This document shows positions 1 to 7,728 of a DNA stretch of 35,461 nucleotides, in pieces. Location: contig CAIVAR010000045.1 in assembly GCA_903904005.1 (NCBI GenBank), positions 1 through 35,461 of the forward strand, written 5' to 3'. Origin of the DNA: an uncultured Anaeromyxobacter sp. Lineage in GTDB: Bacteria > Myxococcota > Myxococcia > Myxococcales > Anaeromyxobacteraceae. The notes under the pieces are model-generated. The model saw only the letters and a list, made by a program, of their open reading frames with translations. It had not been told where the DNA came from and did no database searches. Every line of letters starts with the position of its first letter. The first letter of the stretch is position 1. A program made the translations under genes and the position numbers.

Positions 1-2
1 CC

Positions 3-995
3 GCCCCCCCGCGCCCCGCCCCCTCCGATGACTGGAGCGTCGTGGAGCCGGCCCGGGTGGAGCCGGAACCCCTCCGCTTCGTGGTCGACGTAGACCTCGG
101 CGAGTACGAGGTGATCGCCGCCGGCGAGGCGCTCGCCAGCGGGCGCGCCGAGGACATCCCCGCGCTGGTCGAGGCCCTGGCGGCGAGCCTGCGAGGCTCG
201 GACGATCGCAGGGACCTCCTCGCGCGCCTGGTGGCCGGCGGTCCGGAGGCGGCCGCGGCGCTGGTGGCGCGCCTCCCCGGCCCCGCCGAGGCGGCGTGCA
301 CGCTCGGAGGAGGGGTGCCGGTCGAGCACTGGGGCCCCATCTTCGAGGGCGTCGTCGCCGCCGGGAAGGGCGTGGAGAAGCACCTCCTCCAGGTCCTCGA
401 CGACGCAGACCCGGAGCGGCGGCGCGCGGCGGTGGCGCTGCTCTCGCGCCTCGGCGCCCCCGGATCGCTGCCGCCGATCGCGGCCCGGGTCCAGGACGAC
501 GACGAGGACGTGGCCGCCGAGGCTGCGCTCGCGATCGCCGCCGCGCACGGGTCGCCGGCGGCAGGCCCCACCGTCGCCGAGATCCGCCGGGCCCTCGCCT
601 CCGGCCGGCCCGTCAAGGCCGCCCGCGCCGCCCGCGCGCTGGCCCGGCTCGGCGACGCCGACTCGGTCCCGGTGCTCATCCAGCTGCTCGACGCGGGCGG
701 GGGCCTGGCCGCTGCGGCCTGCGACGCGCTGACGGCCATCACCCTGCAGCGGCTGGGGAGCGACTCGATCCGGTGGATCGCCTGGTGGCGGGAGTGGCGT
801 GCCGCGCCCCGGTCCAGCTGGCTCTTCCAGTCGCTGTCGAGCGACGACCCCGACCTGCGCAGGCGGGCCGCCGCCGAGCTTCGGCGGGCCGGCGAGCCCC
901 CCGAGAGCTACGATCCCGATGGCCCCCTCGCGGAGCGGCAGCGGGCCGCCAAGGTGTGGGCCTCCTGGTGGCGCGAGGAGGGGCTCGCGCTCTAG
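3..995 (+). CDS. HEAT-repeat protein, 5' end cut by window edge
   Basis: The reading frame is open from the left edge through to the TAG at 993-995. The first internal start is GTG 42, but the codons before it read as a Pro/Ala-rich linker followed by SDDWSVV, so the true start is probably outside the window and this is a C-terminal part. From about residue 90 it shows repeated paired-helix units typical of HEAT/PBS-lyase-like repeats, for example DADPERRRAAVALLSRLG, DDDEDVAAEAALAIAAAHG and SVPVLIQLLDAG. A Trp-rich C-terminus (WIAWWREWR, WASWWREEG) closes it. Such repeats form protein-binding solenoids; no catalytic motif is seen. It ends 27 bases before pccB. The partner and role are unknown. 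Confidence 0.75.
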   Translation, partial: APPRPAPSDDWSVVEPARVEPEPLRFVVDVDLGEYEVIAAGEALASGRAEDIPALVEALAASLRGSDDRRDLLARLVAGGPEAAAALVARLPGPAEAACTLGGGVPVEHWGPIFEGVVAAGKGVEKHLLQVLDDADPERRRAAVALLSRLGAPGSLPPIAARVQDDDEDVAAEAALAIAAAHGSPAAGPTVAEIRRALASGRPVKAARAARALARLGDADSVPVLIQLLDAGGGLAAAACDALTAITLQRLGSDSIRWIAWWREWRAAPRSSWLFQSLSSDDPDLRRRAAAELRRAGEPPESYDPDGPLAERQRAAKVWASWWREEGLAL

Positions 996-1007
996 CGCGG
1001 GCCTCGC

Positions 1008-1013
1008 TATCCT
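1008..1013 (+). promoter_or_regulatory. Candidate -10 box of pccB (leaderless type)
   Basis: TATCCT lies 9 nt before the pccB ATG, and no Shine-Dalgarno sequence intervenes. A start site about 7 nt past the -10 would fall within a few bases of the ATG. No good -35 is seen. Similar boxes precede the small gene at 15695 and rnhB. Confidence 0.35.
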
Positions 1014-1022
1014 CCGTTCCCC

Positions 1023-2585
1023 ATGTCGAAGCCCGTCGATCCCGATCCGCATCGCGCGTTGCTCGACGCCATGAACGAGGCCGCCGAGCGCGGCGGCGGC
1101 GAGGAGCGCATCGCCCGCCAGCACGAGGCCGGGAAGCTCACCGCGCGCGAGCGCATCGACCTCTTCCTCGACCCGGGCTCCTTCGTCGAGGTCGACAAGT
1201 TCAAGACCCACCGCAGCGCCGACTTCGGCATGGACCGCCAGAAGATCCCCGGCGACGGCGTGGTGACCGGCCACGGCCGCGTCGAGGGACGGCAGGTCTT
1301 CGTGTTCGCGCAGGACTTCACGGTCTTCGGCGGCTCGGTGTCGCGCGCCTATGCCGAGAAGATCTGCAAGGTGATGGACCTCGCCCTCCAGGTCGGCTGC
1401 CCGATCGTGGGGCTCCACGACTCGGGCGGCGCCCGCGTGCAGGAGGGGGTCGAGGCGCTGGCGGGCTACGCCGACGTCTTCCTCCGCAACACGCTGGCCT
1501 CCGGCGTCGTCCCGCAGATCTCGGTCATCCTCGGCCCCTGCGCCGGCGGGGCCGTCTACGGGCCGGCCATCACCGACTTCGTCTTCATGGTGAAGGGCGC
1601 CTCGTCGATGTTCCTCAACGGGCCCGAGGTGGTCCTCGCGGTGACGCGCGAGGAGGTCACCAAGGAGGAGCTGGGCGGCGCGCGCGCCCATGCCACGCGC
1701 TCCGGCGTCGCCCACTTCGCCTTCGACACCGAGGAGGCGACCCTGCAGGCGGTCCGGGAGCTGCTCTCCTTCCTCCCGCCCAACTCGGCAGACGCCCCGC
1801 CGACGCAGCCCTGCTCCGACGACCCCGGGCGCCAGGACGCCGCGCTCCGCACCATCGTCCCCGAGAACCTCAACCGCCCCTACGACATCCGCGAGGTGGT
1901 CCGGGCCGTGGCCGACGACCGCCACCTCTTCGAGGTGTCCCGGCGCTTCGCCGAGAACGTGGTCTGCGGCTTCGTGCGGATGGCGGGGCGCCCGGTGGGC
2001 GTGGTGGCGAACCAGCCGGCCGTGCTCGCCGGAATGCTCGACTCGGACGCCTCGGTGAAGGCGGCCCGCTTCGTGCGCTTCTGCGACGCCTTCTCCATCC
2101 CCATCGTCACCTTCGTCGACGTCCCGGGCTTCCTCCCCGGCGCCACGCAGGAGTGGGGCGGGCTCATCCGGCACGGGGCCAAGCTGCTCTACGCCTACGC
2201 CGAGGCCACCGTGCCCAAGGTGACCGTGATCACCCGGCGGGCCTGGGGCGTCGCCTACGACGTCATGGCGTCGAAGCACCTGCGTGCCGACGTGAACCTG
2301 GCCTGGCCCACCGCCGAGATCGCGGTCACGAGCCCCGAGGGGGCGGTGAACGTCATCTACCGCAAGGAGATCTCCTCCTCCGCCGACCCCGCTGCGGAGC
2401 GGGCGCGCCTCACCGCCGGGTACCGCGAGCGCTTCGCCAATCCCTACCGCGCCGCCGAGCTGGGCTACGTCGACGAGGTCCTGAAGCCGGAGGCGACCCG
2501 CCCGCGGGTCATCCAGGCGCTCGAGATGCTGCGGACCAAGCGGCAGGAGACGCCGCCCCGGAAGCACGGGAACCTGCCGCTGTAG
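1023..2585 (+). CDS. pccB: Propionyl-CoA carboxylase carboxyltransferase (beta) subunit
   Basis: The 520-residue protein is the usual size for PccB and resembles it from end to end, including the N-terminal KLTARERIDLFLDPGSF stretch and the C-terminal RKHGNLPL. It would transfer CO2 from carboxybiotin to propionyl-CoA, giving methylmalonyl-CoA, in the cytoplasm. The first oxyanion hole is intact (SGGARVQEG, G135-G136), as is the CAGGAVYGPA block. At the second site the family sequence YGGAYD reads WGVAYD (residues 408-413). Asp413 matches the residue that marks propionyl-CoA preference in PccB, but V410 replaces the glycine of the second oxyanion hole. Just downstream, the usual AVMG reads AVTS. 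The biotin carboxylase partner lies 6.5 kb away at 9068. There is no Shine-Dalgarno; a -10-like box sits 9 nt before the ATG. The family assignment is certain; full activity is not. Confidence 0.95.
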   Translation: MSKPVDPDPHRALLDAMNEAAERGGGEERIARQHEAGKLTARERIDLFLDPGSFVEVDKFKTHRSADFGMDRQKIPGDGVVTGHGRVEGRQVFVFAQDFTVFGGSVSRAYAEKICKVMDLALQVGCPIVGLHDSGGARVQEGVEALAGYADVFLRNTLASGVVPQISVILGPCAGGAVYGPAITDFVFMVKGASSMFLNGPEVVLAVTREEVTKEELGGARAHATRSGVAHFAFDTEEATLQAVRELLSFLPPNSADAPPTQPCSDDPGRQDAALRTIVPENLNRPYDIREVVRAVADDRHLFEVSRRFAENVVCGFVRMAGRPVGVVANQPAVLAGMLDSDASVKAARFVRFCDAFSIPIVTFVDVPGFLPGATQEWGGLIRHGAKLLYAYAEATVPKVTVITRRAWGVAYDVMASKHLRADVNLAWPTAEIAVTSPEGAVNVIYRKEISSSADPAAERARLTAGYRERFANPYRAAELGYVDEVLKPEATRPRVIQALEMLRTKRQETPPRKHGNLPL

Positions 2586-2604
2586 CGTTCCCGGGAGAAT
2601 GAAG

Positions 2605-3915
2605 ATGAGGCTTCCCGCCCTGGGCGCGGTCGTCGGCCTGCTCCTCGCCGTGCCCGGGCCCGGAACGCCACTCGCGGACGACGCCCCGTCGAGCTCCGCC
2701 TCGGACACCTATCGCGCCGACATCCGCCGGTGCCCGCGCCCCGCAGATCCCCTGTGGAACCACATGGAATGCCGGCTCACCTGGTTCGACGCGGCGGTCG
2801 ATACGTTGACCGCGTTCTGGTCGGATGCGCGGAACGACATGAAGCAGATCGGGGTGGTCCCCCGCGCGTCCCTCTACGGCAACTTCTTCGCGAGCGCCGG
2901 CATGCCCGGCGGAGGCACGCTGTGGGGAGGGACCGCCTCCCTCTCCGTCACCCTCGACATGGAACGGCTCGCGGGCGCCCGGGGGCTCAGCTTCTACGTC
3001 GCCGGCCTGGGCGCGCTCTCGGAGACGCCGTGGCCGTACCCGGTCAGCGTCAACTACGTGAAATCGGGCGCCTGGCTGACCGAGCTCTACGTCCAGCAGA
3101 AGGTGCTCGACGACGGGCTCACCCTCACGGTCGGAAGGCTCCAGCCGGCCATGACCTTCGCCTTCCTCCCGGTCATGCTCAACTACCTGAGCAACCTGGT
3201 GTACACGGGCTGGCTCTCGTTCGACGAGCCGCCCTATCCGCCGCAGTTCCGGTCGCAGTGGGGCGCGCAGGCGGTCTGGTCGATCGACCCGGAGTGGCAG
3301 GCGGCGGCGGGTGTGTTCAACAACAACCCGTACGCCGCGTCCGGTGCCGCCCACGGATTCGACTGGCAGTTCCAGGAGGGCAACGTCGGGGTCCTGGTGA
3401 TGGCCCAGGGCGCCTGGCTGCCCGGCGCCCGCAAGGGGAGCGGCGCGCTGCCCGGCATCTACGGGGTGGGGGGCTGGTACGACGGCAACGCCTTCGCCGA
3501 CCTCGGCACCGGCGAGACGTCGCGGAGCAACTACGGCCTCTACGCCATGGCCCAGCAGGTGGTGCTCCGCCACGGGGACCCGGGGAGCGGCCGCGGGCTC
3601 ACGCTCTGGGCCCTCTTCACCTGGACCCCGCGCGTCGACGTGAACCTCGCCCCGATCGGGCTGGAGGGCGGGGCGAGCTGGCACGGCTTCGTCGACGCCC
3701 GCCCTCGCGACACGGTGGCGCTGGCCGCCTACGCGGGCAGGTACTCGCCGGCGCTCCCGGGGGACCGGAAGATCCTCGGGCTGGAGGGCACCTACGACCT
3801 CTCGGTGACCCGGGCGATCTCGGTCATCGCCGACTTCCAGGGGATCTTCGGCGTGAACGGGGTCCCCGGCACCAACGCCTTCGTCTTCGGCCTGCAGCTC
3901 GGGCTCACACTCTGA
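2605..3915 (+). CDS. OprB-like carbohydrate porin
   Basis: A 436-residue outer-membrane beta-barrel protein with an N-terminal signal peptide (MRLPALGAVVGLLLAVPG, cleavage probably near ADD). The pattern fits the OprB/carbohydrate-selective porin family: a WNHMECRLTWFDA stretch after the signal, many alternating-hydrophobic strands, aromatic girdles, LTVGRLQPAM and WSIDPEWQAAAGVFNNNPY. It would let sugars or similar small solutes cross the outer membrane. Two ATGs are possible; 2605 is preferred over 2599 because GGAG at 2594-2597 is 7 nt from it but only 1 nt from 2599. It starts 19 bases after pccB and is followed after 23 bases by an exported sulfatase, so porin and sulfatase probably serve the same substrate. 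The substrate cannot be read from the sequence. Confidence 0.8.
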   Translation: MRLPALGAVVGLLLAVPGPGTPLADDAPSSSASDTYRADIRRCPRPADPLWNHMECRLTWFDAAVDTLTAFWSDARNDMKQIGVVPRASLYGNFFASAGMPGGGTLWGGTASLSVTLDMERLAGARGLSFYVAGLGALSETPWPYPVSVNYVKSGAWLTELYVQQKVLDDGLTLTVGRLQPAMTFAFLPVMLNYLSNLVYTGWLSFDEPPYPPQFRSQWGAQAVWSIDPEWQAAAGVFNNNPYAASGAAHGFDWQFQEGNVGVLVMAQGAWLPGARKGSGALPGIYGVGGWYDGNAFADLGTGETSRSNYGLYAMAQQVVLRHGDPGSGRGLTLWALFTWTPRVDVNLAPIGLEGGASWHGFVDARPRDTVALAAYAGRYSPALPGDRKILGLEGTYDLSVTRAISVIADFQGIFGVNGVPGTNAFVFGLQLGLTL

Positions 3916-3938
3916 GTGGTAAACGTGGAGGCCCCACC

Positions 3939-5645
3939 ATGAACCGCCTGCTTCTCGCCCTCGCCCTCCTCGCCGCACCGGCGGTCCTCTCCGCCGCGGA
4001 ACCCGCCCAGCCGCCGGCGAAGGGGAGGCGGAACATCCTCTTCATCACCTGCGACCAGCGGATGTTCCGGGCCGTCCAGGCGCGGGGGTTCCGGCAGCCG
4101 GCGCTCGACCGGCTGGCCTCCCGGGGCGTGACCTTCGCCAGCCACTACATGTCGTCGGCGGTCTGCACCCCGTCCCGCGGCGTGCTCTACAGCGGCCTCG
4201 CGCCCCAGGTGACCGGGATCCAGGAGGAGATGATGTTCGGCTGGACGCCGAGCCTGTCGACCTCCGCCGTCTCCATCGGCACCGCCATGAAGCGGCTCGG
4301 CTACGCCACCGCCTACTTCGGCAAGTTCGAGCTGGATCGGGACCTCGTCTACCCGCAGCCGGCGGTGAACTACTCCGACGCGCTCAGGAAGTACGGGTTC
4401 GACACCTGGCAACCCTACGGCGAGGTCACCGGCGGCCAGAACCAGGGCTACCAGGTGGACGGCGTGATCGGGAGCGAGGGGGTGCAGTGGCTGCGCACCC
4501 ACGCGGACCCGCTCCGGAAGGCGGGCGAGCCGTGGTTCATGGTGGTCTCCTTCATCAACCCGCACGACATCTTCTTTGCCGACGTGAACCGCCCCGGGGA
4601 GGCCGTGCAGAAGGGGCTCAAGCCCGGGCAGATCGCGGCCATCCCCGCGGATGCGCAGTACCGCAGGAAGTGGGACTTCCCGCTCTGGAGCACGCTCGAG
4701 GAGCCGCTCCGGGCTCCGGGGCGCCCGGAGGCCCACTGGGAATTCTACCAGGGGACCGCCAACGTCATGGGCGAGATCCCGGTGGGGCGCCGGGACATGT
4801 GGCGCGCCTACAACGACTACTACCTGAACCTGCTCCAGGAGGGAGACCGGCACGTCGGCCAGCTGCTCGCGGCGCTCGACGACCTCGACCTGTGGAAGGA
4901 CACCGTGGTGGTCTTCACGGCCGACCATGGCGAGCTCGCCGGCGCCCACGGTGGGCTCCGGAACAAGGGGCCGGTGTCCTACGAGCAGAACGTGCACGTC
5001 CCGATGATCGTGGTCGACCCGGGCGTCGGGGGTGGCCGCACCACCCGGGCGCTGACGAGCCACATCGACGTCCTCCCCACCCTGGTGAGCCTGACCGGCG
5101 TGCCGGCCGACACCGCGCGGGAGATCACGAACGGGCTGCCGGGGCGCGACTTCTCCACGGTCCTCCGCGATCCGGCGGGCGCCCGCCCCGACGCGGTCCG
5201 ACCCGGGATCCTCTTCAACTACGTGGGGCTCTCCACCGTGGACGCCCGCTTCTTCACCAGCCTCTTCCAGGCCGGGGGCGGCAAGGGGAAGTTCGCCATG
5301 ACCCCCGCCGACCTGGCGACGAACCACCCCGACCTGGCCAGGCGGGGCTTCGTCGCCATGACCTTCGACGGCCGCTACAAGTTCGCGCGCTACTACGCCC
5401 CCAGCCAGTTCAACACGCCTCGGACGCTGGAGGAGATCCTGGCCTACAACGACGTCGAGCTCTTCGACCTGAAGGCCGACCCGGAGGAGCGGCGCAACCT
5501 GGCCACCGACACGAAGGGCAACGCCGTGCTCCTCCTCCGGATGAACGAGCTCCTGAACCAGCTCATCGCCCGCGAGGTCGGCGCGAACGACGGACAGTTC
5601 CTGCCGGAGCCGGTCCGGCCGAAGGGAAGCGTGTGCTGCCAGTGA
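3939..5645 (+). CDS. Exported type I sulfatase (alkaline phosphatase superfamily)
   Basis: A 568-residue protein with a signal peptide (MNRLLLALALLAAPAVLSAA), so periplasmic or exported. The sulfatase signature CTPSRGVLYSG has Cys76 at the position that maturation enzymes turn into formylglycine (C-x-P-S-R). Metal-binding segments are also visible: an N-terminal CDQ in place of the commoner DD, as in the phosphonate monoester hydrolase/choline-sulfatase side of the family, and TADHGELAGAHGG further on. It would cleave sulfate (or phosphate/phosphonate) esters. The start is fixed by GGAG at 3927-3930, 8 nt from the ATG. It follows the porin and overlaps the next gene, so the three are probably one transcript. 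No formylglycine-generating enzyme or radical-SAM maturase is in the window. The protein ends in the odd sequence SVCCQ. Confidence 0.9.
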   Translation: MNRLLLALALLAAPAVLSAAEPAQPPAKGRRNILFITCDQRMFRAVQARGFRQPALDRLASRGVTFASHYMSSAVCTPSRGVLYSGLAPQVTGIQEEMMFGWTPSLSTSAVSIGTAMKRLGYATAYFGKFELDRDLVYPQPAVNYSDALRKYGFDTWQPYGEVTGGQNQGYQVDGVIGSEGVQWLRTHADPLRKAGEPWFMVVSFINPHDIFFADVNRPGEAVQKGLKPGQIAAIPADAQYRRKWDFPLWSTLEEPLRAPGRPEAHWEFYQGTANVMGEIPVGRRDMWRAYNDYYLNLLQEGDRHVGQLLAALDDLDLWKDTVVVFTADHGELAGAHGGLRNKGPVSYEQNVHVPMIVVDPGVGGGRTTRALTSHIDVLPTLVSLTGVPADTAREITNGLPGRDFSTVLRDPAGARPDAVRPGILFNYVGLSTVDARFFTSLFQAGGGKGKFAMTPADLATNHPDLARRGFVAMTFDGRYKFARYYAPSQFNTPRTLEEILAYNDVELFDLKADPEERRNLATDTKGNAVLLLRMNELLNQLIAREVGANDGQFLPEPVRPKGSVCCQ

Positions 5646-6934
5646 AACCGCTCGTCGTCGCAGTCGACATGGGCTACGGCCATCTTCGGGCCGCCCGCCC
5701 CATCGCCCGTGCCCTGGGCGTCGAGATCACCCAGGTGGACCGGCCGCCGCTCGTCGGTCCGGCGGAGCAGAAGGTCTGGGACCGGGTCCGATCGGCCTAC
5801 GAGTGGACCAGCCGGGCGTCCCAGCTCCCCTTCCTGGGGCGCCCGTTCCGCTGGGCGCTCGAGTCGATCACCGACATCCCCCACCTGCACCCGTACCGGG
5901 ACCTCTCGGCGCCCACCCGCGGCGTCGCCACCGTGGAGCGGCTGGTGCGGACCCGCGACCTGGGCAAGGGGCTGGTGACCCGGATGAAGGAGACCGGCGA
6001 GCCGCTGGTGGCCACCTTCTACTCCCCGGCCATCGCCGCCGACGCGGCCGGCCTGAAGAACGTCTGGTGCGTCGTCACCGACAGTGACATAAACCGGGTC
6101 TGGGCGCCGCGCGACACGGTCCACACCGGCATCCGCTACCTCGTCCCCAGCCCGCGGGCGGGGCGGAGGCTCCGGAGCTACGGGGTCCCGGAGAACCGCA
6201 TCTCCTTCACGGGCTTCCCGCTCCCGCACGAGCTGGTCGGCGGCCGGGACCTGGCCATCCTGAGAAGGAACCTGGCCGCGCGGCTGGTGCGGCTCGATCC
6301 GGCCGGGTCGTTCCGGCGCGACTACCGGGAGGAGCTCGCCCACTTCCTGGGGCCCCTCCCCGAGGCCGAGGAGGGGCGCCCGCCCACGCTCACCTTCGCC
6401 GTGGGGGGCGCGGGCGCCCAGGCCGAGATGGCGAACCGGTTCCTGCCCGGGATGCGCGGCCCCATCGAGGAAGGCAAGCTGGCGCTGGTGCTGGTGGCCG
6501 GGGTGCGGGGCGCCGTGGAGGCCCGCTTCCGGGAGGAGGTCCGGCTGGCCGGCCTGGAGGGGGCTCTGGGGCACGGCCTCGAGATCCTGCGCGCCGACTC
6601 CCTGGAGGAGTACTTCGACCGCTTCGACGCGACCATGGCCCGGACCGACGCGCTCTGGACCAAGCCCTCCGAGCTCTCCTTCTACGCGGCGCTCGGGCTG
6701 CCGCTGGTCTTCGCCCCGCCGGTCGGGGTTCACGAGAGGTACAACCGGCGCTGGGTGCGCGAGAGCGGGGCCGGCCTGGTCCAGCGCGATCCGGCGGCGG
6801 CCTGGCAGTGGTTCTCCGACTGGCTGGAGGACGGATCGCTGGCGGGCGCGGCCTGGTCGGGCTTCACCCGGCTGCCCAAGCACGGCCTCTACCGGATCCT
6901 CGACGAGGTGGCCCGCGGCGCCGGGGAAGGATAG
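5633..6934 (+). CDS. GT-B-like protein, putative glycosyltransferase
   Basis: A 433-residue soluble protein without signal or membrane segments. The N-terminus (VVAVDMGYGHLRAARPIARAL) resembles the first strand and Gly loop of GT-B glycosyltransferases such as MurG and MGDG synthase. The C-terminal part (TKPSELSFYAALGLPLVFAPPVGVHERYNRR) resembles the donor-binding lobe, with a tail naming a neighbour-free region typical of this fold. A sugar-transfer role is inferred from fold-like patterns only; donor and acceptor are unknown. GTG 5633 is preferred because AGGGA at 5623-5627 is 5 nt upstream; the alternative GTG 5642 forms a GTGA overlap with the sulfatase stop. Either way it is translationally coupled to the sulfatase and abuts the thioesterase gene. 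Confidence 0.55.
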   Translation: MLPVKPLVVAVDMGYGHLRAARPIARALGVEITQVDRPPLVGPAEQKVWDRVRSAYEWTSRASQLPFLGRPFRWALESITDIPHLHPYRDLSAPTRGVATVERLVRTRDLGKGLVTRMKETGEPLVATFYSPAIAADAAGLKNVWCVVTDSDINRVWAPRDTVHTGIRYLVPSPRAGRRLRSYGVPENRISFTGFPLPHELVGGRDLAILRRNLAARLVRLDPAGSFRRDYREELAHFLGPLPEAEEGRPPTLTFAVGGAGAQAEMANRFLPGMRGPIEEGKLALVLVAGVRGAVEARFREEVRLAGLEGALGHGLEILRADSLEEYFDRFDATMARTDALWTKPSELSFYAALGLPLVFAPPVGVHERYNRRWVRESGAGLVQRDPAAAWQWFSDWLEDGSLAGAAWSGFTRLPKHGLYRILDEVARGAGEG

Positions 6935-7714
6935 ATGGACGCGGCCTTCTACGAGCCGCTCGGCGAGGGGCGCTACCGGGCCACGCCGGCCACGATCGGC
7001 CCCTGGGCGCCCACCCTGCAGCACGCCGGCCCGCCCGCCGCGCTCCTCGCCCACGTGATGGAGCGGCTCGACCCGCGCCCCGGCGCGCGCATCTCCCGGC
7101 TCTCGGTGGAGATCCTCGGCCCGGTCCCGGTGGGCGAGATGAAGGTCACCGCCACCGTGCAGCGCCCCGGAAAGCGCGTGCAGCTCCTCTCGGCGCGCGC
7201 CGAGGTGAACGGCCGGGAGGCGCTCCGGGCGGTGGCCTGGCAGCTCCAGGCCGAGCCCGGGCGGAGCCCCGCCGCCGGCCCGCGCGAGGCCGCGCCCCCG
7301 CTCCCCCCGCCGCAGCCCCAGCGGTTCTTCCCGGGCATGGCCTCCTTCCCCTACGGCGAGGCGCTGGAGTGGCGCTTCACGGAAGGTCACTTCGCCGAGC
7401 CCGGGCCGGCGACGGTCTGGACCCGCTGCCGGATCCCCATCGTGGAAGGCGAGCCGCTCACCGGGCTCACCCGGCTCGCGGCCATGGTCGACTCGGCCAA
7501 CGGCATCAGCTGGGAGCTTCCCCTGGGGCGCTTCACCTTCGTGCCGGTGGACCTGAACCTGGTGCTGCGCCGTTCTCCGGTGGGGGAGTGGGTGGGCATG
7601 GCCGCGACCACGGAGATCGAGGACGACGGGCTCGGGCTCGTGCGGACGCGCCTCTTCGACGCCGGCGGCGTGCTGGGCGGAAGCCTGCACACGCTCTTCG
7701 TCGCGCCGATGTGA
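6935..7714 (+). CDS. Acyl-CoA thioesterase-like double hotdog protein
   Basis: A 259-residue protein matching the thioesterase-like superfamily (4HBT_3/TesB-like, two hotdog halves). The first half has LQHAGPPAALLAHVMERL, where the conserved Gly-Pro sits before the long hotdog helix, then RLSVEILGPVPVGEMKVTATV. The second half has LAAMVDSANGISW and FVPVDLNLVLRRSPVGEW. It probably hydrolyses an acyl-CoA or other acyl thioester in the cytoplasm; the substrate is unknown. The ATG directly abuts the TAG of the preceding gene, and GGGGAAGG just upstream serves as ribosome binding site, so it is the last member of the porin-sulfatase-GT operon. It converges on serA with only 14 bases between them and no clear terminator. 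Confidence 0.75.
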   Translation: MDAAFYEPLGEGRYRATPATIGPWAPTLQHAGPPAALLAHVMERLDPRPGARISRLSVEILGPVPVGEMKVTATVQRPGKRVQLLSARAEVNGREALRAVAWQLQAEPGRSPAAGPREAAPPLPPPQPQRFFPGMASFPYGEALEWRFTEGHFAEPGPATVWTRCRIPIVEGEPLTGLTRLAAMVDSANGISWELPLGRFTFVPVDLNLVLRRSPVGEWVGMAATTEIEDDGLGLVRTRLFDAGGVLGGSLHTLFVAPM

Positions 7715-7728
7715 TCGGGGCGCCGCCG

